Source: Mactromeris polynyma (lineage: Eukaryota > Mollusca > Bivalvia > Venerida > Mactridae). From it: a DNA stretch of 64,000 bases. The number at the start of each line of letters is the position of its first letter. Positions within the stretch are counted from its first letter, which is position 1. Of the stretch, positions 28,101 to 43,100 are shown piece by piece. The position numbers and the translations under genes were made by a program. The notes below the pieces were generated by a model. That model saw only the letters and a program-made list of their open reading frames with translations. It searched no databases and had not been told where the DNA came from. The stretch lies in NCBI GenBank assembly GCA_032209605.1, contig JASFXZ010000016.1, positions 16,492,001 through 16,556,000 of the forward strand, written 5' to 3'.

Positions 28101-31100
28101 AAAAACATAAACAATTGCAGGATGAGCAAAGGTAAGCAAGACATAAGACACAACAACAAATGATCGGTGAAAGTAGTGCTGCTGGAGAATCGCCTTGGAA
28201 CGGTCAATGATAGCAACACTCGTTCAGACAATTCCTTCCACTCTCATTCCCATACATGTTTACCCATGCACATACCAAGTCCCAAATGTTTCGTAGGCTA
28301 TTGGTTTCCTGTGGTCTGTTTGTGGAGGCCTGGTCTTGTGTATGTGACGTTCTCTGTAACAGCCTTGTCTCTATTTGACTGTCATGTGGGTTGGTTTTTC
28401 GGTGAGAGAAATTTCAACAAGTACATGAGATTCCATTTGATTAAATGGAATAAAAGTACGTAAGAGGATGGTAACAATGATCTAATTATCATCGAATTGA
28501 GAACTAATCAAATACGCGCTGCAATTTGAAATTGGAATTTGAGCAGGGAAGTTATTCTGTCAGAAACACATTCATATATTAGTTCGTAGCAACGCTAAAA
28601 GCAACACCAGTCACAATTATCAATAAGTAGTGTTTTCCTGACAAGATGTCATATGTCAACAGCATTGTTTACTTTTATCATTAAACGGGGTCATTGTTCT
28701 CAAGGGGCCTCAATTTACGGCGTCTTCGTGATTCTTCGTCATTTATTTCCCTGTACGTTAATAAAGCCAATTTTCTTAGTAGTAGAACACATGCGAAAGT
28801 AACAACAATACCAGATATTCCTTATTCACTTGCTTAACAACGAGCTTCAAATTGCTGGCTTTTATATTCTCTCTCTTTTATTACTACCTGTAGTTACATA
28901 TTCTCTCTCTTTTATTCTGAAAGGAGTCCATTGTATCAGATAATGGGCCAATAAAGTTATCACGTGATTTTATAAAGAGTATACTACCTTGTTACACAGA
29001 AGTTGACGCTTTATTATCTTATCATAAATGGTTGAAGTCGTTGACTTAGTTAGCTAATGAGATACTTAATTTCATATGAGTAATGCATATAATAAAGTAA
29101 TTTCTAACGGAACACTCAAGTTTACTTCTTTATTACCAGAAAATCAAGCTAGTTGGTGCGAATCTACAGATTTTTTTTTCAAAATCTGATGAAAGTGAAA
29201 TAGCTATTCTTGCAATTAAACGGAATGCAATCAACGAACATTGCTAGATTAATTGAACCTTTAATGACAAGAATAACAGCAGTTTGTTTTAGAGGTTTCT
29301 ATATTTTGCAACATTGCGAAACCAGATATCTTTCTGTTACTTCATTTCCCTATCCCCTGTGCAATTCTGTCACTTTATATAGTGTTCAGGTTATTTCCTG
29401 CCAATTTCGGCATAATGCTGCCAACTGTCTTGACTTGTCCTGTGATAGTTTCCATCCATTAATCCCCCCCTCCTTCGCTGTCCACTTTGATTCTCCTAGT
29501 TATTCCTGGTTGTATGACAGGCCATTCCTTGTGCCTCTGTTTCTTAACATATGTACCCTTTAACCTCCTTAAGTGCCTTGTGTTTTTTGGAGTGTTGTTT
29601 TCCCGCAGGTTTGCGTAGGGAGGCATGTATGTGGTGTTTCCTGTAGCTACGTATTCTATCTCCTTTACTTAAGACAAATTAGTAAGCATTGATTAGAAGA
29701 AGAAGTCTATTGAACCTTAAATTGCGATCATGAAAATGAACAGTTATAATGAATAACGCAAGTCTGTTCCAGAATTTATCAGTCCAAGTTACCATTTATG
29801 TTGCACGTGGCCGTGATATTCCATACGGGGCTCGTAGGTCCCAACAGACGTGGAGGCCGGTGAGGGACCCTCTCGGGCACCCGTTAAGGTTTTGCATGAA
29901 TGGTTACGTGCTCACTTTAGACATATTTTATACAATCTTTATTTTTTTTTGTATTGGCGAGTCAATAAGTGCAATTAAAAACAAGACCGTTTGACGTGTT
30001 TGAGTACAGAATAACTTAGTACAATGCCTTTGAAGTTCTGTTACACACACAATCCTGCTATTTATATGCACCAACGGCTCGTTCTATCTGAAATGAGATA
30101 TTCAACCAATTTCCAAATTAATCTAGCTTATTGTCAGAGGGTTCAATGTGGAATCTGTCATTGGTCGTTGATGCCTAGCGATTTCATTGAATGTGTCTCT
30201 TGACAGAGTTAGCGTGTTAATGACTTACCATACGCATACCTATTTAATTAATCACATTAAACTTTTTGTACCATTCGCAATGAAAACAGCATAAGTCAAA
30301 CAGGATTGCCGTTTCTGGATAAAACGAAATATAAAACATGTTTAAAAGCTTTGGTATCGTGGGAAATTGAAACGGTTATAATGGTGTTAACATATCTTTA
30401 GAGAGTTACGTAATTTGTAATGCCGTTGGCAAATAGCATTTTTCATAATTTTCGCCCACCAAGTCGCCAACTTACACCACTACAGTCAACAAGATGTTGA
30501 ATGATTACTATCAGGAACAGCAGATTGAGTGACAAGATGTCTATCGCAATTGTGTGGTTTTTGGAAATAGGAAACGGAATAAATCTGCAAAAAGGAAACA
30601 ATTGTTCGGCTAAAACATTTCATAAGGCTCCATCACTTCAACTGCAATCAGACAATTGTGTTTGCCACATTCAATGTTACCTTTGAGGCGAACATTATGT
30701 TAATGCTTTTCTCTACTCTCTACTCATGTGACATTTTCTGGAAATGACGTTACTTAAAGAAGAGGATGAAAATCGCACATCGGCGGTCAGATGTCAATTA
30801 AAAGTTGTCTCCGGATAATCCCTTTTAACTGTTTGATATTGCCAATCATATACAAAGCGGTTGTTTCGAATTTGTCATCAAAATTCAGTTTTAGAAATTG
30901 AAGATGGTCGCCAAAAATGTGAAAAAGCGCATATTCATAGTTTTGAATAAAATAAAGTTCAAATAGAATGTTTAAACACAAGACAGAAATTCGGCATATC
31001 ATCACACTACAACATTGGACAAATCTCAGCTTTAGTTGCATTGATAACACGATTGTTTGCAGTTCCTAAATCCAACTTTGGTGTAGGTGGGTGGCCAATC

Positions 31101-34100
31101 TATTGATAGTTCACTTCTTGTTAGTACCAAGAAGCATCACAACGAGCAGCAGTTTTGCCCGCCCGTAGGTAGGGATACATTTGACGGACGCTGTTGGTGT
31201 TTGGCTAATAAATACTTTATTAATAAGCAAAAAGGCGTCATACCCTTTTTGTAAAAATACGTTGTTTTTTTCTGCCGTCTCTCCTGTTCCCAAACATGTT
31301 TACCCCATTCGGAAAACCTCGGTCAAATACGTCAAGTGCCTCGGATGCTCGCTAGGCACTACTGTCGGAAATACCATTCGAATATCATGAAAACAAGATG
31401 GCGGCGTGAACGCTGGAGTGCTGATGAATCTAATATTTAAACTATATGAAGACTGAAATATGTGAGTTTTTAACTAGAAATGACAACGATAATCCATCTC
31501 TTACGTGAATTTATCGAAGTTATTGAAATTATAAATCCGTTTAACGAGAACTATTTCTTGTTCGCACAAAATGTTGAGCTTTGCCACATAGTGCTCCGCC
31601 TTACATACACTAGAGGGTGTTATTAGAATAGCGAAGTGGTACGGAAATATTCGAGAGCTGACGAGAATGATGTTGCGTCACTTACAGAAGATGTAAATTC
31701 CATAGCAGTGAGCTTTTGCGACCACTCACCGACCGTTATTCACTTAAGTTATTCATTAACAGCACTGCATGATGTTCATTCCATGTTCCTTGACAAATCG
31801 TATGCACATTTCTAACGCAGTTTGGTGCGACCAAAACTCAGCCGCATTTTGGTACTGCGTAACAATGATTATTACGGTTTTGTATGCTCCAAACGGTTAC
31901 AATATTTAATCAGAATCATGATGGTAAAACCCAATGGGTACCATAATCCAATGATGTTTGGTTAACCAATTTAGTAGAATGTTTAATGAAATTATGAATC
32001 GACGGCATTTATCAATTTACGGCAAGAAATTATACATAAAAATATTCGAAGCACAATAATTTCAACTAATCAAAATAATTGGCCAGCATTTCGATGCAAC
32101 TTAATTCGACGAATAATTAACTTGTCATACGCGGAATAATAAGACGTCTTTTATGCGGTAAACAATGAAAATGTTTTACATTGTTGTCATTGTATAACTT
32201 TCTGATGTTAATATTTGGTGTCTGGTTTTGTTCTTAAATGGAAACTTGATAGAAATTTCCCGACCACAAATGACAGCGCCATATATCATGAGACCATGAG
32301 TGGACAACCTCCTAGAATGTCCACTTGAGATGTATTGTTTGCTTAACATGTTAGACAACCATTCGATATTGGTCAAATAATTTAGTTAATACCCGTCATT
32401 TCGTATTTTGAGAAACTCGGTTGGTAGAGCGCCATAAATGATGGAACAACATATACTTGATTCGGTATTTCTTTCTGTTATAGATCCGAGGCTTGTTCGA
32501 AAATTATTGAGACATTGTCACTTTCTAAAATGTTCGCAATGGTTTTCGTTCAAATTTGGTACAAGCAAGTAGAAAGCCCTAATACGTTATATTAAGATCG
32601 TGCAACGACTTTACGCATGTCCAAACAATTTCTGTGCACCCTATTGCATTGTGTGATGCACCGTATGCTACTTAGTTATTTTGTAAATGTGTGTAAATTT
32701 CAAAGGCACAACAACTGTGATGCTTTGGTCTTGTGTGTTCCAATACATGGTCTCTAAAACAAATACAAGAGATTAGACAGTTCATACAAACGTGTTGCTT
32801 CTCAAACTACAGATTTAACAAGGAGAATTCAGCCTCCAATCTGGAAGCTCCTCCTAATGATGACATTGATACATTGCTATCATTTCCCGCTTTGGTATGT
32901 ATGATGAATGGAGTAGAAGATGGTATAAGACAACGGTGCCAACAGGTTACGACTTCAGCGATAGAAAAATGCGCGGACGCGTGAAATAATTTCGTTTTTC
33001 TTACCCCACCGTGATCATCGTCTACGGAACAGTACGGTATTTAGTGCAATCGTATTTAATACAAACGATAGTGTGTTCAGAAAACCTGTTTATTTGCAAT
33101 GAGATTATACTTATATTAAATACTAATGTAGCCAGTAAGAGCATCAGATCATTACAGAGTTTCTCGTTGCCATGGAATTACGCCCTGTATTACTACACTT
33201 TCTCCAATTATTCGAGAGAAAGTGTTCTTTTTATTTTTTCCGTCGATTTTCTTGAATTATTTTATAACAATTAAGATTAAAAGAACTATTTTAATACTTT
33301 CCAGTCCGCTTCCTGTAGAAAAAAATACCGTCGTCTTAATTTATTAGGTGTGACCTTGACATTTCTTAGGTTCGAGCTAAAAACCATCCGCATTGAACGT
33401 CCGTAACCTTATTCACTACAAACGCTCTCCCATAATCCTAATATGTCTGAATGGACAATGTAAATTCTATTTACGACGGCATTCGAACAAAATTACATCG
33501 AATTCGATCATATTAAGACAATTTTCGCCTTTTCTTCCGAAAATCACACAATTGTCAATTATATCCGGTCACCAAAACCCACATAAAGCTAACACAGAGA
33601 TAAATAACCCGCATTGTCGAATGACAACATTTATTACTTAAACTTATGTCACGGTATCTTATTGTCAGCTATTGTATGTGAGGGTGATTATGGTTATGTT
33701 TGGATGACGGTTAGTTTTTTAAGGAAATTGGTCTATAAATCATATTTATCAGCTTCGGTCACCACATTTACAGTGTGTTCTGTAAATTGACGTTTCTATG
33801 GTCGACGAGACACACATTTAGTGGTATTAATCTCATTTTTCATATAATTATAGACCTAATTAGAGTATTTCGTTTACTTACAATTACTTAAGAACGGCAG
33901 AAAGTTTTCGCCGCCATTTAAATTTCAAGGTAAGATTCTCACCGCGGAAACTGCTAAATTTACAAGCGCGAACTATTTTCCAAAGTCTAGCGTACTTTAT
34001 TGCATAAAATTGAATGGCTGACAGCTTATTCCACACTTCCTAGACTGTGTTATTAACCTTGTACCGATGCATGGTACTATCACCGCCTCTTCCTGTGTAA

Positions 34101-37100
34101 ACAGCATTTCATATAATATATTTTGACGCAAACAACATACCAGGGTGCTAATTAAATCCATTAGAAGCCGCATCTTTGACAGTTTACTTCATGTTTATGC
34201 AATTTCAAGGACCAACATTCTGCGGAGATTAATTTGTCTGTGTTTATATAGACCCGAGTCTGACACATGTCGGTATAAGCAAGCTTTTACGACATTGTTT
34301 GCAGCTAAGTTGTTTTTAAAACCGCTTTCTGTAACAAAAATGTCTTTGCAATATGCACAGTTTCATAATAAACAGAAAGGAGACGGATATATATATATAC
34401 TCCATGCCATTAAAAACGCAACTAAAAAGTGTCCGCGTCAATAATAAGACCACCCCTGGGACCTTTAAAAACTGGTCTTCTTATTGAGGTGGTCTTTCAG
34501 TTAGGTTTTACTTTGCAATAACTAATATCAAGTACTTATACTATATACGTCTTGAAAATAAACCCCTCTCTTGAGCAATAACCTCTCTTCAACAATATTA
34601 TTAATTTTTCTAGTAGAAGAATAAAATTATCAGCCTCTAAACAGCGCTCAAAATGAGCGTATTCAAAAAATGTTTTGCTTTGGAAAGGTTGCTCTGTGTC
34701 AGATCTTTGTTATTAAAATCATCATCATCATGAGAAAACAATAGTAGAGTGCGAATTTTGTAATAACGACAAACGTACTCTCATCACCTCTCGCGACATC
34801 TTCATCTAGCAATTATATCGAAAAAAACTTCGACATAGCTTTTAGGCATTCAATTGCATCCATCATGGGAAATGTCTTTCCAAATGCGTATCTGATACAC
34901 TCCGCAATCACTGTAAAACACACAAAGTAAAACAACACATGATTGAATCTCAAGATTGCATTGTATTTAAATTGCGAATGTTGCAAAATCAAACTGCGTT
35001 TGCCTTCAATTTCGTCTGTAGGGGAAACTTTAATTTACATTTCACATTCAACGTGATGGCATCACAAAACAAGATCGGTGTATCAATATCAGGCACTCTT
35101 TGCTTACAAACTTCAAAGCTGTGAACGAATAGATACGAAACCTGATTATGCAGGGCGTCTTTCTAGTTCTTACTCCTGTATACCCCCCCCCCCCACTCCC
35201 CTCTGTTAGTCCTCCTTAATTGTCCTTAGTTGTCCTTTATGGTCGGCCAGGCCATTCCTTGCGTCCCTGTTCCCTTATTTACTCTTGCACCTCCTCACAT
35301 GCCTTATGTTTTATGGATTGTTGACAATGCCTCCCCACAGACCTCAGGGAAAACAACAGTCTACAAAACATTAGGGACTGAAGAGGTGCAAGGGTAAACA
35401 CGTATGAGAAAAGGGTTGCAACGAATAGTCCAGTCGTCCAGCAAAATAACTACGGAGAATTTAGGGGACAGGGGGAAAATGACAACTCCACGACAGCATG
35501 GTGCAACAGGGTACACTCCAAATCCGAAAGTCGCGTGTTCTAAGCCTGTTTTTGGTGAGGTTAAATTGCAAACTTCAAAATCTCCGAATTAGGCTTGAGT
35601 GCTAGCGAGTAATTCATCGAGAGTGATTACTATCAGTTGTGAGCGTGTTTCTCCTTTTTTGTCCTTTTTGGTCGGTCAAGTCATTCTGTGTGCCCCTGTT
35701 CCCTTGCGTATTTGCCCTTGCACCCCCTCAATGCCTGAAGTTTTCCCGGGGGTCTGTTTTGGGAAGCATTGTCTTATGTATTCGGCGTTCCCTGTAGCAA
35801 CGTATTCTCTTTTACTTTAACATGAAGTTTGGTATGCAGTCAAGATTTCTCGGATGGAATGTTTAACTGTAGAGACTTACAGTCAAATAGGTGATGAAAT
35901 AGTCTACAAAATGTTACTTGTGTTTTTGCTTATTTGTAACGCTATTGCTCGCGACTATAATTCTGCTTATTGAGATCTTAATAGACCATCAAAGACGACA
36001 GGATAGCGCCAATTTTCCATTTCCGACACGATAAAAAAATGGCGTATAATGAATTTATGAAAATAAATCGCAGTAATATATTATTTAATGAGTTGGATTT
36101 AAATAGCAGACGATGAATCGCGCAAATTGTATACTATTCAATCCAAACTACCATCCTATGAGACATTATAAATTGTCGGAAATGGGGAGGGTGACTCCAG
36201 ACGGTTTCCTCACGTAATCCCATTTAACAATATAATAAAGAATTGGGTAAATTGAATATCGGTGGCAAATCTGCGTGAATTCTGTAATATATCAATATTA
36301 TTAGACAACCAAATAAATGTATTTTTCTCTACGCATATAATTTTCCAATTTCCTAAATGAATGAAAAGCAGACGATATGTTGCCAAGTGTAGGACAGTCT
36401 AATTATCCACGTGTCGGGAGGATGAAAATTAAGTATCGTATGCGCAGAGCAGCAATGTTACGTAATAAAACATGAAATACCCAATTACCAGTCGCAACAT
36501 CTTGGCAATTTCCGTTCAATTAGATACGTGTATGAATATACATAAACTCTCAGTACGTGATGCGGTTTTACTACACTGTTAACTAAAGACGTCAGAACAG
36601 CTATAACATAATTCAACATTATCTTAATATATTGTGTGCCTCGTATTCCTAACTACTTCCTTCGAAAGCCTGGTAGTGGCATTTCATCCTAAAAAAATCG
36701 CGTTTCATTTTCATGAATTCACGATTTCACGGTCTCAAATTCACGACTTCACGAACACAACTTACCTAATTCACGAACTTCACGATTTGAATGGCACGAA
36801 ATTAACGATTTCATCTTCGCGAAATGATAGTTACTGTTCGCCTACCTGCATGGTGCCTGGCATTAAAGGATACAATTTGAGAAGTAAACGTAGGTGTCTC
36901 ATAAGTCAGAAATGACTGGCCCTTTAAAGTAAGGGGGCACTATAAATATAAAAAAAACATTTTACTTAAATTTACTTATGGCGTCTATCAATACAAGGGA
37001 TAAAAAAAACTGTATTTAATTTATCCAACGTCAAAATAAATAAACAATAATAAATAAAACGATTAAACAGGGTAATATTGAAATGACTTTCAGTTTGCTA

Positions 37101-40100
37101 AGCTGACACCAATAAACGGAATATTCATACCGACATTCCAATATTATATTACGACACTCAACTCATTGAAGCTGATGAAAGGGCGAGAGAGCTGGACATG
37201 TTTTGCTGTCTTAATGGTTAATATCATCACATAATCGTATTTGTAATTGGAGTTCTGTCTGATCGGAAACATTTATACCCAGGACGCTATGTCGTCTGAA
37301 CCATTCAAATGCTTCTGTTTCCGATCAGAATATCTCTAACACGTCTAGAGTATCATGAGAATTTGTCAGTTGAATAGAATATTCAACATGATGTGAATCT
37401 CTTGGTGCAAGTAGTTCGATCAGCTTGTCAATTAACTGAGAATTGCCATCTTGGTATCACAGAGCCATATCTCCATAGCAACGCCATTTTAAAGACGCAC
37501 AATTTGGTTGCTGTTGAGAGGTTGCTGCTCTGAAGAGGTTTAAGTGTATACATGAGCGCCGCTGTACGATTTCCATCCTCTTCTTTTAGTGACGTCATTT
37601 CCAGAAAACGTCACATGTGACGTCATCATGTACTTACAGTATGCAATATTTGCCGCATATGGCAATATGAAAACAAAGTGACCACATGTAGTAAATATTG
37701 TTTCCTGCTTGCAAATTGTGACCTCACATGTTGCGTTTTCTTGAAATGACGTCACTTAAAGAAGAGGTGGTCAATCCTATAGCAGCGCTCAAATAGTAGT
37801 CAAAGCTGCTGCTAAAAAGCGAGCTCCTTTGGCGGGGATGAGTTGTGTAGCCGCTTCTATTATTTCCCCGGTTCCAATATTTGAGCGGCACTCGTAATTT
37901 ATGATATATTGATCGGTGGATCGATTCATGACATCGACGAGATGCTTTTGTGGTCCGAACAATCTTTAAATCAGGCTTGGGTACTTGTCTGTAACCATGA
38001 AAGAGGTAATCGAGATTGATCAATTTCAAGTTAAATATGAATATTAAATATTAAGTTTAAATTACATTATTTTTATTTGGTAGATCTATTCCTACCTCAA
38101 ACAGAAGCGTGTCATCTAAATGAGATACCATTATTGGTCTAGCGACAACATAAACCATATAGCCTCGGTTTAATAACTTTAAACCGTATATTTAAATATC
38201 ACTGAGAGAATATAAGGTACTTGTAACATGTTTGCCATCATTGCGACCGGCTGCTAGCTCTATCCGCGGCCCCGGCTGACTACCTTCCACTTTGCCCTTA
38301 TTTTCGGCCGTCCTCTCGCCCATATCGCCGCGGTCCCGGTCGACCTCCTGTCGTTTTGTCCGCATTTCTGACCGGCTTCTCGCATGTATCGCCACGGACG
38401 AGGTCGTAATCTTAACACTAAACGATTGATCGTCCGTGCGCTTTATACAGAAATGAAAAATTCTAAAACACAACCTCCAAACACATTTTATTGAATCTAC
38501 AAAAAGCAATTACCAGCACTGCTCGTCCATACGACAGCAACAAAACCAGTCAAACGATATTTAATGTTTTCTGGCAAAATGCCGCAGTAATCAAATATCA
38601 CAAATTCATAGCTCTGTCCTGATTTTGCTGTGACAAGCAAAACCGACAGTGACAGAATGCGGTTTCATTACACCAAAGACAGTTAAAGTGAAAAGGAGTT
38701 GCGAATGAAAAGCAAAATTCACACATCATGGCCTGTTGCATATAAGCGCCGCTGTACGATATCCAACCTCTTCTTTATGTGACGTCATTTCCAGACAACG
38801 ACACATGCGACGTCACCATGTACTGACAAGTAAGCAATATTTGCCCCATATGACAATATGAAAACGAAGTGACCATATGGAGTAAACAGTGTTTCCTACT
38901 TGCAAATTGTGACATCACATGTTGCGTTTTCTTGAAATGACGTCACTTACAGAAGAGGTTGTAAATCCCACAGCAGCGCTCATTTTGTAATCAAAAGTCA
39001 CCGGTTACCCTTTGTTGACGTCGAACGCACAAGAGGCCGCGATTTACGCACATACCCTGTGTATCTGACCATTTTTAAACACTGATATAATTAAACTATA
39101 CCTTTATATATTTCAGGCGGAACAGCTGATATTTCTGTGCATTCTCTTCGCTATGATTGTCATTGGGAATACTCTTGTTCTTATCGCAATCGTAACGTCC
39201 GGGAAGAGACGGTCAAGAATGAACTTTTTCATCATCAATCTGGCTTGTGCTGGTAAGTTATTTCCGGTCTAGAGTTGCAATTTGAATATGGCTATCTTCT
39301 ATTCACAGCGATTTCAGTGAAACGTAGTCTCTACTAGTCAATATTGGATGTACGACGATCCCCATTTCAGCTGATATGTCGGATGTGTTATGTGCATGCG
39401 CACGCATTAATGACGTTTTCTTCACTAAATTGTCTATTGTATAGGCATAATCTTAAGTAGCCGTTAGGTCATTCTAAAGACGTGTACCTGTGTCCGATAC
39501 CCCGGCCCTTAAAATTTGACAATTTCGATTAGGTATTTTTATATATTTTGTTTACTCATGTAATGAACCGTAAAAAGGAAAAGAAACTATTCCGTACAAA
39601 AAATCAGAGCCAAATTGTTTGAGGCATTCGGGGTACCACCCATTTAATGAGGATCACCTATCATTGCAACAGGCCAATAATTTTATCTGACATCTTGTTT
39701 GCAGGATTAGTGCGGTGTCTATTACAAATATACATAATCAACCGATTAGTATTTGATTAGCAATAGCAAGGTTTTAGAGGAATTTTCCCCTGACAACTCG
39801 TCTAATTTACATCATAACATTGACAAGTGCGTCATTACATTTATTTGATTCGGATGTTGCTTTGTTCAGTCATTGTCTCTAAACTGCATGTTGATGTTTT
39901 CAGATATTGCGAAAAAATATTTTTGAAATGCTGTTTAAACAATGCAATAGCTATGTCATGTATGAGCGATAGTTTGTTTACCTAACCAGTGGCTTTGGCT
40001 TCGGACTATTACAAAACTGTTCTCCCGCAAGACACTGTCAACTTCCAAACACACAGCGAATGTTTTGAAAAATAACTGGTGGAAATTTGGAATCCAAAGC

Positions 40101-43100
40101 TCATTATCAATGTTTATTTCAGATATATCAGTTGGATGTGTGCTGGTACTCTCAGACATCATTTGGAAAGCTACAATCGCTTGGTATGCCGGTAATATTG
40201 GTTGTAAGCTTGTGAAGTTTGCGCAATGTGCCGCCACCTATGGGGCAACTTACTCATTGGTGGCTTTGTCCATCGATAGATTTGATGCCATTGCTCGACC
40301 AATGAGCATGGCTGGAGTAGGTAAGTTAACAGATATACACTGTAACCTCTCTAAAGGACCACGTTGTAAAGTATTGTGCAAACGATATCTCCTTAGCAAC
40401 AACCTTACAACAACAGCCAACATTTGCGCTTTCTGAATGGCGTTGCTCTTAAGATGTTATATTGTACTATGCATGCGAAGTTACATCACCGTCAATGATT
40501 TAAAAAAATCCCTTATGTATGCTATTTAACATATGTCGAAAAGTGAAAAATAATCTCTTTTCCGCATTACTAATAAAGGAAGACATTTTAGAGGAATACA
40601 GTGGGCGTTTTTTACGATTTCATACTATAACTAAATATCCTTAATGTGGGTATATGGGTATATTTTATCATTGCTTCTTTGTAAATGCTAAACAATGTTA
40701 TAAATGGCGTAAGAATTCTTAAATGATATTTATGTGAAGCCAAAGACGGATGAAAATTAATCGACAAATGCTGTGGTGGGTAAAATTAGAAATTATAATT
40801 TGTTTCACAATAATTGTTGACAGATCCAATTTGTATTCAGAAAGTTTCTGTAGTTTACCGAAAAAATGCGTGAGAGGGCGCCATCAGTTCATTTTAATGT
40901 TGTTCATGTTACTTAGAGATTATACTTTGTATATCAAACAAAATAGATCTTAATATTTGACAGCAAAAAAAGGCTATGCCCCGTTTAATGTGGCTTAAAA
41001 CTGGTCCAAATAGTGGACCTTGTAACCGCACGCTGAATAACGTCGAAACAATCAAAGAAGATCGAAACTTGGACTTACTTACGGACACCTGAAGCTCTAT
41101 TATTAAAGCATTGAGCTTTTAACCCTTTGATAATATTTGAGATCCAAAATATCATTATCAACGGTCTGATTGTAGTCTAAAATTGACTGCAATAAACATC
41201 GGCTGTTTGTCAGACAAGAACGGAGATTTTCATACCACGTCGATACGGTGTCTTGTTCATGTACACGGAATAAAGACGTCCCAAAACGATAAATAAATAT
41301 AAGCGTCAGGCATCCACTTACGACTAATGAGGACGATGACTCCCAAGTCTCAGCTAATTACTTGAAGTGATTAAGTTTACTGATTTGTTGACCGTTATGA
41401 AGTGTTATATTGGCAGATCATGTTCCTGCGAGATAGTTAATACACTAATAAACTAATGGCATGGTTCGAGATGCGTCCGCTATGTAGGCTTAATCGGTCT
41501 ACAAATTCGCTGTTTTTATTATAGGAATATGATTGATGGTCGCGGCTTCTGAGTGAAACATTCAGAAATACATGAATGAAACACTTAACTCATGGTGCTT
41601 GATGTAGCTCTATTGTATCATAGTGTCGTAAATTGTCTTTGAAATTTGTAGTACTACATATTGAAAGTTGGAGCTTAGAATTTAATGTTAACTAAAGGGG
41701 AGGGGCTTAATTATCAAAGGACAGAGTGCATTAACTTACAGCGCGGGTATCGAATACTCGCACTGTCAGTTACCGCACTGTTAACAAAAAGCAGTTCATA
41801 TCAGTACTTTACCAGGATTGGTTCCACGCCATAAGGCTCACAATCACGCTGCATGCTATGTTTGATTTGATTTGTTAGATTTCTTGGGGTTTAAATAAAA
41901 CAATCATGGTGCTTATTTGCATATGTCTCTATGTCTCATGATAAAGAGAAACGCCTGTTTTGTGATTGGACCATGATACAAAAAATATTTATTTTTCAAA
42001 CATATCCATTTTTTAAATACATGTAAATTCTACATATAAAATATGCCAGATCAGATCAGCGTCATAGTTTTGAAGACAAATCACTCTTGGTTTACAATAA
42101 GGTGAAATTGCCCAAAAAATGGCGATTGTGACCTTTGAAATTTGACATAAACTGCAATTTACAATGGCTTCACAAATTTTGAGGTCCGTTCTTTTCTGAA
42201 ATAGTTCATTTATAAATAAAAACTTTTGTCTTTAATGCGCATGATCTTCCCAAAACCATTAAGGATTTTCGTAGCCTTTGTTTTTATGAACAATTAAAAG
42301 TGCTGTCATGGAAACTACTTCGTTTTTACGAACGAACGTTTGTGATTTCTTAAGTATTTCATCCATAATGGTAAAAAAAAAAACCTAACATCGCGAATTT
42401 AAGACGTCTAACCACATTGTGAATTCGTGCGGTTCAAATTTGTGAAGTTAGTGACTTTATATTTATTGCTTTCACGAGTTTACCCAAAAACTTTGAAGTC
42501 TTGAACTGCTAAATCAGGAATGTTATGTTCACGACTCAGGAAATCACGTTTTTGCCCTGAAAAATAATGAACAAAGACGTTACCATGGATGTTCCTCTAA
42601 CGTTTCTATGACAATAACTTCTCCCTAGCCAATAATTTGTGACGATGTTATCCGATACATAAATCTTCCGAATGTAAATTTGGCGAATGATCTGAAAAAA
42701 CTCATCGAGCGTTTTAATGTGATCCAAGTTAATATAGTGTCTCATCAGACGATAAAATGTCATTGAAAACGCGTTAATGTAAGCTGATTATACCGAAAAT
42801 TCAACCTACGTTAGACGTAATGATTGTTTCGTGCACAAGCGCTGTCAGACCGGAAATAAATCTTGATCATTAAACGCTTAATGTTTTCGAGCGCTTTCTT
42901 CACGTAGCGCTCTGCCCGGAAATGTCGTAAATATTATACACATAAACTGTATGATGATTTTGATATATTTATGATACTACACTTTGGAAATCAGTTGATT
43001 GTACGCTTACATTTGTGTTCAATTTAATGTTTAACTAGTAAATGGCGATTCATAAATCAAGAACGGCTGTAAATTCACCGAAATTCCGTGGATTTCAGTC

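Larger units (their letters stand above)
1148..39116 (+). other. CCAPR intron 1 (about 38 kb)
   Basis: Phase 0, gtaagt...tatatatttcag. Listed separately are its tandem arrays and MITE/SINE copies. I see no exon, conserved RNA or transposase frame elsewhere in it. The main stretches with nothing supportable are 4720-6020, 6390-7490, 8210-9310, 10230-10850, 11830-12630, 12910-14095, 14560-15580, 15880-17710, 19740-21240, 22745-23430, 23630-25450, 25625-28220, 29680-30720, 31685-33460, 33715-34430, 35825-36640 and 36840-37550, all AT-rich non-coding DNA. A distal promoter, enhancers or unrecognised 5' UTR exons could lie here. Confidence 0.7.

Noticed and set aside
29210..29563. 117-codon plus-strand open frame
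   Set aside because: Mostly inside a reversed family A repeat; other copies do not keep the frame.
38192..38509. 105-codon minus-strand open frame over the CpG-rich block
   Set aside because: Charged, low-complexity translation without recognisable family; length explained by GC-rich composition lacking stops.
40065..40436. Single-exon 123-aa gene
   Set aside because: Its middle is CCAPR exon 3; both ends are intron sequence outside a consensus acceptor and donor.
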